From Microvelia longipes (lineage: Eukaryota; Arthropoda; Insecta; Hemiptera; Veliidae), in NCBI GenBank assembly GCA_018340805.1, contig JACMZG010001908.1:18185095-18249094 (forward strand): a DNA stretch of 64,000 bases, read 5' to 3'. A program made the position numbers and the translations under genes. Under the pieces are notes generated by a model that was given only the letters and a program-made list of their open reading frames with translations, made no database searches and was not told where the DNA came from. How positions within the stretch are numbered: the stretch's first letter is position 1; every line of letters begins with the position of its first letter. Positions 46,570-57,389 of this stretch are shown here, in pieces.

Positions 46570-48590
46570 TACTTTGCAACATTCAAAGACGAAATATTTA
46601 TTTTTGTTCTCATAAGAAGCAAGATAAAGATATCTCTGATCCATTAGACGTCAAATCTATGATCCACTGTGTCTGTGTCATAAGACCTTTATCTTTTTAC
46701 TAATACGGTAATTTTGACGAATTTATGCTTGACAGCAAGTTTTTCCTTTTTTAAGATTTAATTTAATTTTTATTTTTGATAAATAATTCTGTAAGTAGTT
46801 TTAATTTCGTAAATATAATTATTCTTTTGAATGATTTGTCTTAAAAATTGGAAATATCATCACATCTTTTCCGCTACAAGGCTCTCTATTATGGATCAGA
46901 AAGAGCAACTGCAAGGGTTCAGAAATATGGTTACATTTTCCCTCTCGACCCTAAAAATATCGAATTACTGAAATATATTGGAAAATATCCTTCCCATATT
47001 TTCATAATTTATCTGAAAATTTCTTGTAATATTTTTTCTTTTTTGTAAATTTCGACTAGAATAAACATTTTAAGTTAAAACTAAAGCAAAAAGTTTGGGT
47101 GAATCTGTTGTTGTTAAGTCCCTAAAGCTTTTAATAGAGTCAGCTTATAATATTTTACTTAGTTAGTAATAGCAAAGTAAACTTTATTTTTTTTATAATT
47201 TTACTTTGTACTCTGAAATATACTTTTATCCCTGTTCAAAAAGCTTTAACGAATTTTAATAAAAGCATGCGAGACCGAGACATTATCAAGCAGAAAAATT
47301 GTTGGTTTTAGAAGTTCTTACCGTAGATAAAACATTACAAGATTTCTAAGACATTATAATTCTGCATAGTATATTTTTTACTTTTCCTCACGTCCGTAAA
47401 GTAATGTGTTCACCCTAAAAATCCGAGATTTTATCAGAATTATCTATTTTAAAAGTTTTTGTGGTTTTCATTTTGATGTCTAACTGTATGGCTGTGTGTA
47501 AATGTGTTCCTGTTTCACGCATATCAGCCTCTTTCTTTTACTAAAGAGTTGAAGTTAGGCAAGATATAAAACTTTGGTCTATTGCTAGACTTTGGTCCTA
47601 TTGTTCTTTCATCATAATTTAAAAAAAATATAATTAAATATTAAAAAACTGAACAACGTAGTTGAAATTGGACAACAATTTATGTCTATAAATGATAAAC
47701 AGATCTACAAAATTTAAAGTTCTTTTAACCACGACTTTTAGAAGTCAGGGAATGTTCAAAAACATTACCCTTATGAGATCGTCGGCATTAAAACGTTAGA
47801 GGTGGGAACTGGAGGATCGATTAAGCTTGTCTTATTTGTTTCAAAAATATATGTTTGTCCATGTTTTATTAAAAAATTAACTCCGATTTATTATATTTTA
47901 GTAAAAAGATCTCGATGGACTTGATTTTCAACTATTTCTTATTTCTACATTACAAATTCATTTAACCTTGACTTTTTAACTCTTAGGTAACTGTCAAAGA
48001 CCATAACTTTGTTTTAAGCAAAACATAGGGATTAAATAGAACATGTATTTCTTATTTTTTTGTTTATTAAAAATATATATTTTTGAAAAAAATAGTTATA
48101 ACACTCTTAATACTAAAATAACAGTTGAAATTTAATGGAGTTTTATTTCAAAAAAACAATTTTGTTTATTCAAATTCACTATCTCTTCAATCTTTTTTGA
48201 AAATCATCTGATTGATGTTACCAAGGAGGCTTACTTATACTACTAGAGGGAGAATAGAAGAACTATTATCATTGCCTGGATAGCTTGGTACCATAACGGT
48301 ACATTGGTGTCGCCATTATTTATTTTTTATGTATTCATTTTGATTTCTCATCATTTTTTGGCCATTTAGTCTTAAATTAAGTAAAACATAATTTTAACGA
48401 GTTTCTATTATTATCTATAGCATATATTCTTTAGTTGTTTGTGTTTATAAAGTTGTTTAATGTGACATTACTGAAAAATGTCTGCTGTTAGTTGGGTGTA
48501 TTATAAATATATGCGCCCGGAGAAGTTGTAGAAGGGTTGGGAGTTTATTGTCTCTGTTAAGTTGGAGTAAGTATAGTTATAGTACCTAAT
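46570..48590. other. Stretch downstream of the deaminase gene, nothing recognised
   Basis: No TBC-domain exon and no repeat family was identified. The + ORF at 46848-47048 lacks splice context and any known motif. Confidence 0.4.
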
Positions 48591-48593
48591 AAA

Positions 48594-48758
48594 TTATGCC
48601 ACACTACCAAAAGCCACTCTAGTCCTTCCTCTAGTAATATAAGTCTGTTTGGTTGTAACACTGTTGAAACTAAAGTTGAATTTTTTCTTTGGGTTAGAAG
48701 TCCAGCATTCGAAAGACCTTGGCTTGTAGAACGTGTTGTCCCCAGTAACTGGATCAGC
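48594..48758 (-). pseudogene. Degenerate duplicate of the deaminase terminal exon, copy 1
   Basis: Minus-strand reading gives ADPVTGDNTFYKPRSFECW, TSNPKKKFNFSF and a further open stretch to TAA at 48594-48596. It parallels ADPVTGDRLTFYKPRNYRG...NFS of the exon at 48945-49144. The frame is open, and a candidate acceptor AG would even give the right phase after 51302, but the acceptor lacks a pyrimidine tract. It may be a fossil or a rarely used alternative end. Confidence 0.65.
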
Positions 48759-48805
48759 TGATTTTTAGCGTATGTAATATTTGATGATAACAGTTGATTG
48801 TTTCA

Positions 48806-48905
48806 GCTCAAGTTATGTCTTTCCATTAAGTTATAAAGTCTACCTTACACCTTTATAAGGTCTCAGCTTATAGAACGTGATTATGTCTCTAGTAGCTGAA
48901 ATTAT
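48806..48905 (-). pseudogene. Degenerate duplicate of the deaminase terminal exon, copy 2
   Basis: Minus-strand reading gives ITFYKLRPYKGVR and then stops. The nucleotide sequence aligns with the last 100 bases of the exon at 48945 (TTTCAGCTCAAGTT...CTTATAGAACGTGA against TTTCAACTGAAGTT...GTTTGTAGAATGTCA). Spacing of the TFYK block between the three copies is about 143 bp, indicating a tandem triplication. Confidence 0.65.
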
Positions 48906-48917
48906 TTTATAGCTTGT

Positions 48918-48923
48918 TTTATT
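48918..48923 (-). terminator. Candidate polyadenylation signal of the deaminase gene
   Basis: AATAAA on the minus strand lies about 21 bases after the TGA stop at 48945-48947. This is close but usable, and other AATAAA-like sites occur further on, so the true end is uncertain. Confidence 0.4.
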
Positions 48924-48944
48924 TAATTAAAAGATGTGATTATT

Positions 48945-49144
48945 TCAACTGAAGTTTAGTCTGTCCATAGAGTTTAAAAGCCCGTCGTTTCCCCTGTAAT
49001 TCCTTGGTTTGTAGAATGTCAGTCTATCACCAGTGACTGGATCAGCTGTTATCTCTTCTAATAGTATTTCTCTAGTGACTGCTGCCCACTCGCCATCCCA
49101 GTGATCTCTTTCCGGGTCTTCTATTACCTGAGCGTGAGTCATAC
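48945..49144 (-). CDS. Deaminase gene, last coding exon
   Basis: The acceptor CATTGCAG ends just before 49144. Two bases complete the Gly codon begun at 51302, then 65 codons run MTHAQVIEDPERDHWDGEWA, AVTREILLEE, ITADPVTGDRLTFYKPRNYR to a TGA at 48945-48947. No stop or indel interrupts it. It encodes the C-terminal helix and tail beyond the deaminase core. Two degraded copies of its second half follow downstream (48806-48905, 48594-48758). Whether the tail binds a partner or nucleic acid cannot be told. Confidence 0.8.
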
Positions 49145-49203
49145 CTGCAATGAAAGAAGATCAATTTTAAAGCTAAGGTTTAACTAAACAAATTACAGAG
49201 ATA

Positions 49204-49770
49204 ATGCTTTTTAAGGAAGTACATAGCTCAATAGATATTTTCCAAAAAATGCCCATTATACTAATTGTAGGTTGTCATCTGTACAATTTTAGCCACAATA
49301 GGCATACACATTGTTTAGTTATATATAATTTTATTAGTTTAATTTATTTTATTAACTTTATTTTATCTTTCCTTAAGGAAACAACTAATTTTATTTTAAA
49401 TTATATTTCTAGTTTTTTCGCTTTGTTAAAAAATCTAGTACAATAAAAGGCCATTCAACAATGAAGCAAATACCTAACTTCTTGTGATACTTTGCGTCGT
49501 CTCTTTCTCTCATTCGGCGCTGTAGCTTAAGCTAGAAGCCTCCTGAGCTATTGTATTGATTTATACAATATTTCCTTCTTTGTTTGTTTGGATATTTCAT
49601 TTTTTTTTTCTTTTTTCTCTTAAAATAGTTTTATGAACCTATATTTCGGAATATACAACCTAATTTTTTTACACAATATCATTTTATAAATAGAAGAATC
49701 TGTTTTATAGCTCTAATAAAAAAGGGGTCTTAGCTTATTTTCGTATTAAACGAAACCGTGAAAGGGTTGT
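49204..49770. other. Deaminase intron, unannotated part
   Basis: AT-rich. The 80-codon + ORF at 49204 is hydrophobic and AT-driven, without support. Confidence 0.5.
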
Positions 49771-49777
49771 TCTAGAA

Positions 49778-51169
49778 CAGAAATACGCAAAGTGTGGTCC
49801 GCTGACCCTTGGGGGTCCATATAACAATTTTCAGGGAGTCCGTAAGCCAACAAAAATTATGGCAACAAAAAATATAAAACATCTAAAGTTAGTGATATTA
49901 GCAATTTCCTTTTAACAATTTTTTTACTTTTCCTTATTTATACCGCAGGTATGTATTACTAATCCTCATTTATACCGTAGTTATATAGGAAAAGTATTGT
50001 AATTGGAAAAAATCCGAAACCAGAATGACACCGGATTTATCAGTTTCAGGTGTTTTTAAGTCCGCCTGAGTGGTTTTTACAAAGTCGTATGTGTGTGTGT
50101 GTGTTTCTGTGTAATCATCGTACCTCCTAGTGTATTTACACTAGAGAGTTGAAACTTCGTAAAAATCAGTCTACCGCTGCAGTTGTGCTATTCGGAAAAT
50201 AATTTGTATATGACGTCATTAACCTGCAATAATGACCCAGTGAAAACTTGGAAAAATCATAAAACGTGGAAAAATGATGCGATCTGATTTAAATTTAGTT
50301 CTCATGTAGCTATATGGTTAAGACTGACGTATGTGCCAGTCTTAATAGTTGTATCTTATTATCAGCATTAGTTCAATTTTTATCAAATGACTTGTGTACG
50401 TTTTTAAAAAATCGAAAAATAATCCAATTTAGTTGACATGGTATACTCTTGTATACCATAATAAATTTTTATTTATTATTATTTTTCACCCCATGTTTCG
50501 TTTCAATACGACAAGTATATCTTAGATTTTTGTATGATCATAACAGTTAAGCAGCATTGACTAAGGTCAGTCCTACATGGATGACCGCTGAGAATAAAAC
50601 GTGTTGCAGTATAAATTAGGAAAAAGGATGAGCGTAGTGAATCTGATGTAATAAGGAAAAGTTCCGAGGTACCCCAAACCCGATTTTTCATTTATCGATC
50701 TGAAAATAAATATTTTTGGTTACCAGTTTGCTATAATTTTAAATTGTATAATATTTAATTTTATACTAAAAAAATAAAAGGAACGCGATTAATTTTTTAA
50801 TCATTGAAATAATAACGAAGTATCTAATCTTTGATGCCAACATTCATCAGCTTGATTTAGCACCGACGTATGGGTATGGGTTACACCCATAGTATAAGTA
50901 TACGGTATGGGTTTTGGTTTAAAACTGTTTTTAATTATTTAATTCTTATTCGTAGTTAAAGTGTCCCGTATTTAAAGTCTTCAGTTTTTTTTTCATTTAT
51001 TTTTATTTCTTCAATTTATTAGCACGTTTTTATCATGAGTCGTTGGTTAAAAACAATTTCAGTAAAAATCCTGGTCTTGAAGATTTAAAATCAGATATGG
51101 TTGGGGGTCCAGCAAGTACCGTTAAGTCAAAAGGGGGTCCACAGAGCACTGAAAATTTGCGTTTTCTTG
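49778..51169. mobile_element. Non-autonomous hAT element, 1392 bp, with nested repeat
   Basis: Perfect 8-bp target duplications, TTCTAGAA, lie at 49770-49777 and 51170-51177. The ends CAGAAATACGCAAAGTGTGG (49778) and, inverted, CAAGAAAACGCAAATTTTC (51169 downward) are imperfect terminal inverted repeats; GTGGTCC and GGGGGTCC blocks follow inside both. No transposase frame is present. The composite repeat 49918-50695 was inserted into it later. It lies in the intron between the last two deaminase exons. Confidence 0.88.
49918..50695 (+). repeat. Family A plus 5S-like composite repeat, complete copy
   Basis: It starts with TTTTTACTTTTCCTTATTTATACCG and continues through the family A landmarks (TTCAGGTGTTTTTAAG at 50043, ATGACGTCATTAACCTGCAATAATGACC at 50210). 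It then has the TGTTTCGTTTCAATACGA block, the 5S-like module GATCATAACAGTTAAGCAGC...TGGATGACCGC (50535-50588), and the tail ending GTTCCGAGGTACCCCAAACC (50657-50677). It is bounded on both sides by hAT sequence, so its extent is well defined. The ends show short inverse similarity (ACTTTTCCTTATT against AATAAGGAAAAGT). Confidence 0.8.
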
Positions 51170-51301
51170 TTCTAGAACATATAACTAAGTTGTTGTGTTA
51201 TGCATTTGTTCATTTTAACACATTCTTCCTAATTTATAAGAAATCCGAGTGAGTATAAGAGTAATGGAATAAGCAGTTATAAAACTTAATTCTTCTTTTA
51301 C

Positions 51302-51525
51302 CTAATTTACTAGTAAGAATATCCCATTGTTCTCTTGACCAGGTACCAATGTCCACCATCGGATGTCTGGCTAATCTCGCCAATGCTCTGGCTTCTCTTG
51401 ATCTGTTATGTAGATACACAGATGTGAAATGGATCTGGAGCTTGATGTTGGTCGATGTGACTAGGTCTAATAACGAATCACTGCACTCGGCGCAAGGCGA
51501 CTGTGATAAATACATCTCCACCTCT
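51302..51525 (-). CDS. Deaminase exon with the PCAEC zinc motif
   Basis: The acceptor TGATTTTAG ends before 51525 and the donor GTAAAA follows 51302. One base completes Lys, then 74 codons: EVEMYLSQSPCAECSDSLLD, LVTSTNIKLQIHFTSVYLHN, RSREARALARLARHPMVDIG, TWSREQWDILTSKL, leaving one base. SPCAEC gives the two zinc cysteines. The following helix, the IHFTSVYL strand and the ARLA..MVDIG strand match the AID/APOBEC order. The WSREQW segment corresponds to the aromatic helix that follows. All the shared ORFs on the opposite strand are shadows. Confidence 0.85.
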
Positions 51526-51529
51526 CTAA

Positions 51530-52340
51530 AATCATAAAAATTACGTAAATTTTGGTGCTGTTAGATAGTTCATTTTACTTCTTTGGTGAATGGTGCATAA
51601 AGAAGTATTTAAAATGTTTAGAGTTAAAATGATATTTTGATTAAAGGGCTCTGTATTCATTTTGATTAAAGAAGTTTCAATTTAATATTTATGATTATGA
51701 TATTTCGTTTTCCTGAAGCAATTTATATTATCATTAATTGAACTCAAACAAATATAATTATTAAAACTCGTTTGCACACTTTTTCTTTTGCTAGAAGTAT
51801 TAATTTAGGATAAAAGCTCGGTAATGTCTGTTATAAAGATATTAGTACCAAACTGAGGGCGTTAGGACTTTATAGCGTAGTGTATTGTAACTCACTCTTA
51901 TCACGCTATCTGATCCTTTTAATGAGTTCTAGAAATAAATAGTCTTGACACGCCTTATTTTTGTGAGATTTCTCTCTAATTTTGAGGAGAAATGAACCTT
52001 TTAATTTTTCGGCGACAGGCATTAATGGTATTAGTATTGAGAGGTTGTGCCTAGGAAAAGTGCATATCTAGCATAGTCGAGATATACTCTTGTCAATTCC
52101 TAGATATGACTACAGCAGTACCCAGGTTTTTCTGGGACTAATGCAGTCTCTTAGATAGCAATTGTATGCTTCTCAGTATTATCTTGGATGTTTCCTAGGT
52201 ACTATTTTATTCCAGTCCATAGTTTGAAAATAATATATTATTAAATTTTGCTGATAGTTGGAACTTTCGGCAGAATATTTCCATCTTTCTATAAAATCAT
52301 GACTCTCCCACTATTGTTTTCAATAAGCCAATCTTTAAAC
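51530..52340. other. Deaminase intron, 819 bp
   Basis: It lies between the two catalytic exons. AT-rich, with no recognised repeat. Confidence 0.5.
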
Positions 52341-52344
52341 TTAC

Positions 52345-52595
52345 TTTGGTTTAACCTCAGTTATCTCCTTAATGAGATGTTTTTCAACGTGTCCATACTT
52401 TCCGTTCAGCTTGCAAGCTCCAGCCCATGCCTCTCTGACAGCTTCTAGTCCAGGAAGGAGCATTTTAGCGTAACCAAACGTAGTCACAACGAGTCTTTTG
52501 CCATCAGGTTCTCCCCGAGCGTTGTGTAGGTAGGATGAGTAGATCTCTTCGTTTGTCGCCCACTCTTCAGTTACTAACTGCTGCATTTCTGGATC
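52345..52595 (-). CDS. Deaminase exon with the HVE catalytic motif
   Basis: The acceptor TTTGTTTAG ends before 52595 and the donor GTAAGT follows 52345. The exon starts in phase 0 and encodes 83 codons plus two bases, from DPEMQQLVTEEWATNEEIYS through LHNARGEPDGKRLVVTTFGY, AKMLLPGLEA and CKLNGKYGHVEKHLIKEITE. HVE supplies the zinc histidine and the proton-shuttling glutamate, and GHVEKHLIKEI forms the first core helix. The preceding RLVVTTFGYAK strand and the long helical insert (LPGLEAVREAWAGACKLN) lie before it. The insert is longer than in AID. Intact and clearly coding. Confidence 0.85.
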
Positions 52596-52619
52596 CTAAA
52601 CAAATGTATGCTTTATAGA

Positions 52620-53235
52620 ATAAATAAGACTCCTAAAATTGTTTAAGTAGTTGTCATTACATTTTTTTATATAATTAAGCTTCAACCATGAGAGTATGTA
52701 TAAAATAATAGATCAACACTCTTCTTAGGAATCTTAATCAGCCAAATAAAGATCAATATTACAAATATTAAATCTATATTTAATATTTATTTATTATTTA
52801 ATAAAGAGTTAATACCGATTTGTATGTATCAATAGATATATCAATATAAATAGATATCAATAAATACATCAATAGTAGATTAATAGTAAAGACCAAATAG
52901 TAAATCAATAGTCCACCTACGATTTTTTATCAACCAAATATACCCGCAACCTTTTGCCTGGAGAGACTTAAGCTTTCAACTACCATTTTTTTCAATAAAT
53001 TTATAAAACCATTGGAAAAATCGTTTATTTTTATGATAAAGTGTAAGCAACTTGAACAATATCTTATTATTTATAAACGAACAACTATTTACAAACTGTT
53101 ATACAAAATTAAGTAGCTTCAAACACTTCGCTCGATTCTTCCTGTTGGTGAAATTTGATCTTTAAAAGAAAGTTTAGTGACATCTCGGGTCATCATTCTA
53201 TTAATTTTATAAATATATAAAATAAGCCTACCATA
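52620..53235. other. Deaminase large intron, AT-rich start
   Basis: Short ATCAATAG-type repetition at 52800-52915. Nothing else was recognised. Confidence 0.5.
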
Positions 53236-53239
53236 CTAA

Positions 53240-53365
53240 ATAATGGTAGGATTGGTAAGGCGGCTAAATGGTCTAGATTGCTATATTTTATAACCTTTCT
53301 GATGATAAACTGCTCTGTTTGTTCTGGTTAGAGTTCGAATCCTAGTCTGGATGGTTTCTTTTTAA
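53240..53365 (+). repeat. tRNA-like sequence, probably SINE head or tRNA pseudogene
   Basis: GGCTAAATGGTCTAGATTGC resembles an A box of Leu/Ser-type tRNA, and GAGTTCGAATCCTAGTCTGG (53330-53349) is a good B box. The spacing is longer than in a tRNA without a long variable arm, and the T-arm and acceptor do not pair well. An active tRNA gene is therefore unlikely. Confidence 0.45.
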
Positions 53366-53369
53366 CTAG

Positions 53370-54455
53370 TTTTTTTGGTGCATAGTTTGTTATTAGTGTT
53401 TTACCAGCGTTAGTAAACATTTCCCTAATAGCTTAATATACTTGGCTACTAAATATCCTTGGTGCTACTTAATATAAATTGAACATTTCGTTGCTTCTCT
53501 CTTATTTGCTACTAGTATCACTAATAAAAATTGGAATACTAATTTATCCTAATGATAATAAGTTTTTACCTACTTTGGACTCTTGGTGCTTTATAGATAA
53601 GATAAGTGCTTCATTACTTAACAATTAAAACATCATATGTACCTGTTTTTTTCACTGCTTGAAATTTTGCTGAATCGTCTTAATTTAGTAACCGCACTTT
53701 GGTCACACCGGAATAGGGTTTATTATTTTTTAATGCTTATAATTCTATTTTGATTTCAAACTTCTGATTAAATTAAATTTTTAAGTTTCTTTGGTAGCAA
53801 CATTGATTTAATAGAACTCACATGTTTTCATTATGTTGAGTAGACTAGCTTAACACTTTATTTTGTAATTAACATTATACAAGGTTAAGTAATTCTATTT
53901 AAAATTATGAATAAATGAATTTAACTCTATGAATGAATGAATATTTATTGGATCATTAGTTTGTTTCACATTATCTTTATAAAACATTTAACGCATAGAA
54001 AAGATAAAAATTACTTATTAATATATATAAAAACACTACAAGCACGAGTTTTAACTGAACTGCATGTGCCACTGTTTTTTCTAATTATGCTAGTTTCGTT
54101 AATTATTATTTTATCTATCATCGTTTATTTAATTAATTAAATTAAAATTCATAGTAATAATTTTAATGCAATATGACAAAAAGAATAAATTGTATGAAAA
54201 TTACTTTTAAAATCAAGATATATGCATATGAATATGACTTGGGATGAAATAAAATTCTTTTATTTATGATAAATATCTTGCCATTTTTTTATGATTCCAT
54301 AAAAATTGTTTCAGATTCTATAGAAGCTCTCAATTGTTAAAAAATAAATTATTTGGTTCGACTCCTGCTTCTTCTGATAATTTTTTGTCGTTTTGTTCAC
54401 CTTAAGAAATCCGCTAATCATTTTAACAATTTGATTCGAACAAACTGAGCTTTAA
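53370..54455. other. Deaminase large intron, nothing recognised
   Basis: AT-rich. The hydrophobic + ORF at 53937-54140 has no support. Confidence 0.45.
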
Positions 54456-54462
54456 ATTCTTG

Positions 54463-54677
54463 TTAAAGGAGTAAATAATGTGCATAGTCTGTTATAGCAA
54501 ATTGTTAAAGTAGTGAATTATGTGCACGCAGTCTGTTATAGCAAATTTTTAAAGGAGTGAATTATGTGCATAATCTGTTATAGCATATAGTTAAAGGAGT
54601 GAATTATGTGCATAGTGTGTTATAGCAAATTGTTAAAGGAGTGAATTATGTGCACGCAGTCTGTTATAGCAAATTAA
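54463..54677. repeat. Minisatellite, 42-45-bp unit, five copies
   Basis: GTTAAAGGAGTGAATTATGTGCATAGTCTGTTATAGCAAATT repeats five times. Copies alternate between a GCATAG and a GCACGCAG version, suggesting a two-unit higher-order step. Confidence 0.9.
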
Positions 54678-55965
54678 AAAATCTCGGGACTTTTTCTTAA
54701 CATACCGAATTCACTACGCTCAGCTCTCTTCTTCGGAATGGTTCCGCTCGTCCTCAGAACATTAAAAATCACATCTCATTAGCGATTTTTTCAAAGAAAA
54801 TTCGCTAAAACCACCAAATTTTACTAAACACGCCTTCGGACTCGCTTCGCTTTCGGTTTGATAATAAATACATTAACAAATAACAACACCAAAATCTCTC
54901 CACAAGACCTTTATTAAAACCAGAGCCGGCTTTCGACCTCACGATCATCATCAGTGCCAGAGTGTTGAAGAAAAAAAATCTTAGTCTGACTTTTTAGGCT
55001 AGAAAGTCTATAAGAATCCTATATGACTCTGCCTAAAAAGTCAGACTAGGATTCTCCTTCTTCAACTCTCCGGCACTGATGATGATCGTGAGGTCGAAAG
55101 CCGGCTCTGGTTTTAATAAAGGTTTTGTGGAGAGATTTTGATGTTGTTGTTTTTAGCTGTGTTTACTCCACTGCTCAGTGTTCTGTTAATAAATACATTA
55201 GTTTTATTCCCTGCGGTCACCCATCCATTAATTGACCTCGCTCGATGCAGCTTAACTTTTATGATACAACATAAAACATAGATATACTTGACTTATTGAA
55301 ACAAAACTTAGTATACTAATTTATTACGTTAAGAATACGCTTGTACCAAATTTGAACTCAATTTGATTTTTTTATTTTTAATTTTTTTTTAAAAAACGTA
55401 TTCAAGTTATTCCATAAAATTGAACTAATGCTGATAATGAGATGAAACTGATGTTAGTCTTATACGTGGCTGCATGCGTGCCAAATCTCAAACCGATTAA
55501 TAATTTTTCCGCGTTTTATGAATTTTCCATATTTTTTCTGTCAAAAATATATATATATGTATGCAAATATGTATATATGTAAATATATTATATTATATAC
55601 TATATACTGATTCATATATAATGTAATAAAATTAATATAATGTATAAAATTAATTAAAAATATGTACAATTAAAAAAACTTTGAATGGCGTTACATAAAA
55701 ATCATTTTCCGGATATCGTAACTAGACCCAAAGATGATTTTTGTAGTAAGTTTCAACTTTCTAGTATAAATGTATGTACTGGAGATACGATAATAACAGA
55801 AACACACAAATACAGTGAGACAAAACACCTATGTGTGAAAACACATAAAGGGCCTTAAAACATCTAAAACGGATAATGTCGGTAACATCTCGGATATAGA
55901 TTTTTCGCTAGCAGCATAATTTTCCAATAAATTATGCCTACGGTATAAATGAGGAAAAGTAAAAT
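54677..55965 (-). repeat. Family A plus 5S-like composite repeat, with a nested element
   Basis: On the minus strand: family A from 55965 (CTTTTCCTCATTTATACCG) to about 55390, the 5S-like module (55265-55213, AAGTTAAGCTGC...GGATGGGTGACCGC), then the tail with CGAAGCGAGTCCGAA (about 54850) ending in a CCGAGATTTTTT block at 54680. The palindromic element 54876-55186 split it. The order matches 49918-50695. Confidence 0.78.
54876..55186. mobile_element. Inverted-repeat element with hammerhead-like motif, copy 4
   Basis: A perfect 14-bp duplication, TAATAAATACATTA, lies at 54862-54875 and 55187-55200, inside the composite repeat. The arms (about 54890-55005 and 55030-55135) contain CAAAATCTCTCCACAA, the motif, and a GACTTTTTAGGC stem. 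On + the motif is CTGATGA (55076-55082), then GATC-GTGA-GGTC and GAAA (55096-55099); its complement is at 54926-54958. A 45-nt tail follows the palindrome on the right. Element boundaries are certain because the target is a known repeat. Confidence 0.82.
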
Positions 55966-56319
55966 ATATGCATTTTCTTTGTAAAATCTTATTCTTAGTA
56001 AAGTCGAAGTGTTGCTGAGTATAGACAATAACACATTAACCGAATTTTTAACTTAAAGCCAACATTTGTAATTTACGTAATAAGCTGTAAGTATAAATTC
56101 CAGTATTTTCTTGATAAATGTAAGTCGTGATTCGGTATGAATGTGTAACAGATTACGAATAACAAGGTCAGCATGTTTGGAAAAAGACAATAATTAGTTC
56201 GTTGACTCAATTACACTATGGGTATTACTACTTATATTTACTGTAATTTAAGTTTGTTACGTGTCTTTTATTTACTCTTTACGAACTTATTTGAAATTTT
56301 AAGCGTATAGACAACTATT

Positions 56320-56815
56320 CGTATTATAGTATAAACAATTTTAAAAAGTTAAGTATAATTCATAATCATATTACAGTATGAACTATTTTAATTGATTACG
56401 TATGATTCTTATTCGTATTACAGTATTATCTATTTTCATTGATAAAGTATAATTCTTATTCGTATTATAGTATTAACTGTTTTAATTGACTAATTATAAT
56501 TCTTATGCGTTTTACAGTATTAAGATTAATTATAATTCTTATGCGTTTTACAGTATTAACTATTTTAATTGATTAAGTATAATTCTTATGCGTTTTACAG
56601 TATTAACTATTTTAATTGTTAAGTATAATTCTTATGCGTTTACAGTATTAACTTTTTTAATTGATTAAGTATAATTCTTATGCGTTTTACAGTATTAACT
56701 ATTTTAATTGATTAAGTATAATTCTTATGCGTTTTACAGTATTAACTATTTTAATTGATTAAGTATAATTCTTATTCGTATTATAGTATTAACTATTTTA
56801 TTTAATTAATAAATC
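56320..56815. repeat. Minisatellite, about 47-bp unit, ten copies
   Basis: GATTAAGTATAATTCTTATGCGTTTTACAGTATTAACTATTTTAATT repeats with small changes. The leftmost units are the most diverged. Confidence 0.9.
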
Positions 56816-57265
56816 ATGAAATATTATAAAAGTATATATTAAATTATTATACATTTTATTAATTAATATATCATATAAGTAAATATTAAATAAAACTATG
56901 TAATGAAACGTAATTATCAATTTTTTAGTGTTAATTAATATTGAAAGATATTATGGTTAATTATATTTTTTTTATAGATGAACAAAAATAGTTCAAAGAT
57001 TTCAAAGAACAACAAAAGAATGTGACAAAAAATTAAACGTAAAATATGGATTCCTAAACAGCTACTATTAAGTAGTATCTGTTAAACCTGCTACTGATTA
57101 TTAATTTTATTAATGTAGTAACTTAAACAACTACCTATATGATTACTGCTATTAATGTAGTGACTTTAACAACTACATATATAATTACTACTGTTAATGT
57201 GGTAACTTTAACTACTACCAGTGGCGTAGCCAGGATTTAATTTCGGGAGGGGCTGAATGTTAAAC

Positions 57266-57389
<124 letters not shown>

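Noticed and set aside
46848..47048. Possible next EVI5 exon
   Set aside because: It lacks the KGIPHHFRAIVW start of the TBC domain and has no acceptor of phase 0.
51349..51537. 62-codon + ORF
   Set aside because: It is the antisense shadow of the deaminase PCAEC exon.
53244..53360. tRNA gene
   Set aside because: A and B boxes are present but the acceptor and T stems do not pair; a SINE head or pseudogene is more likely.
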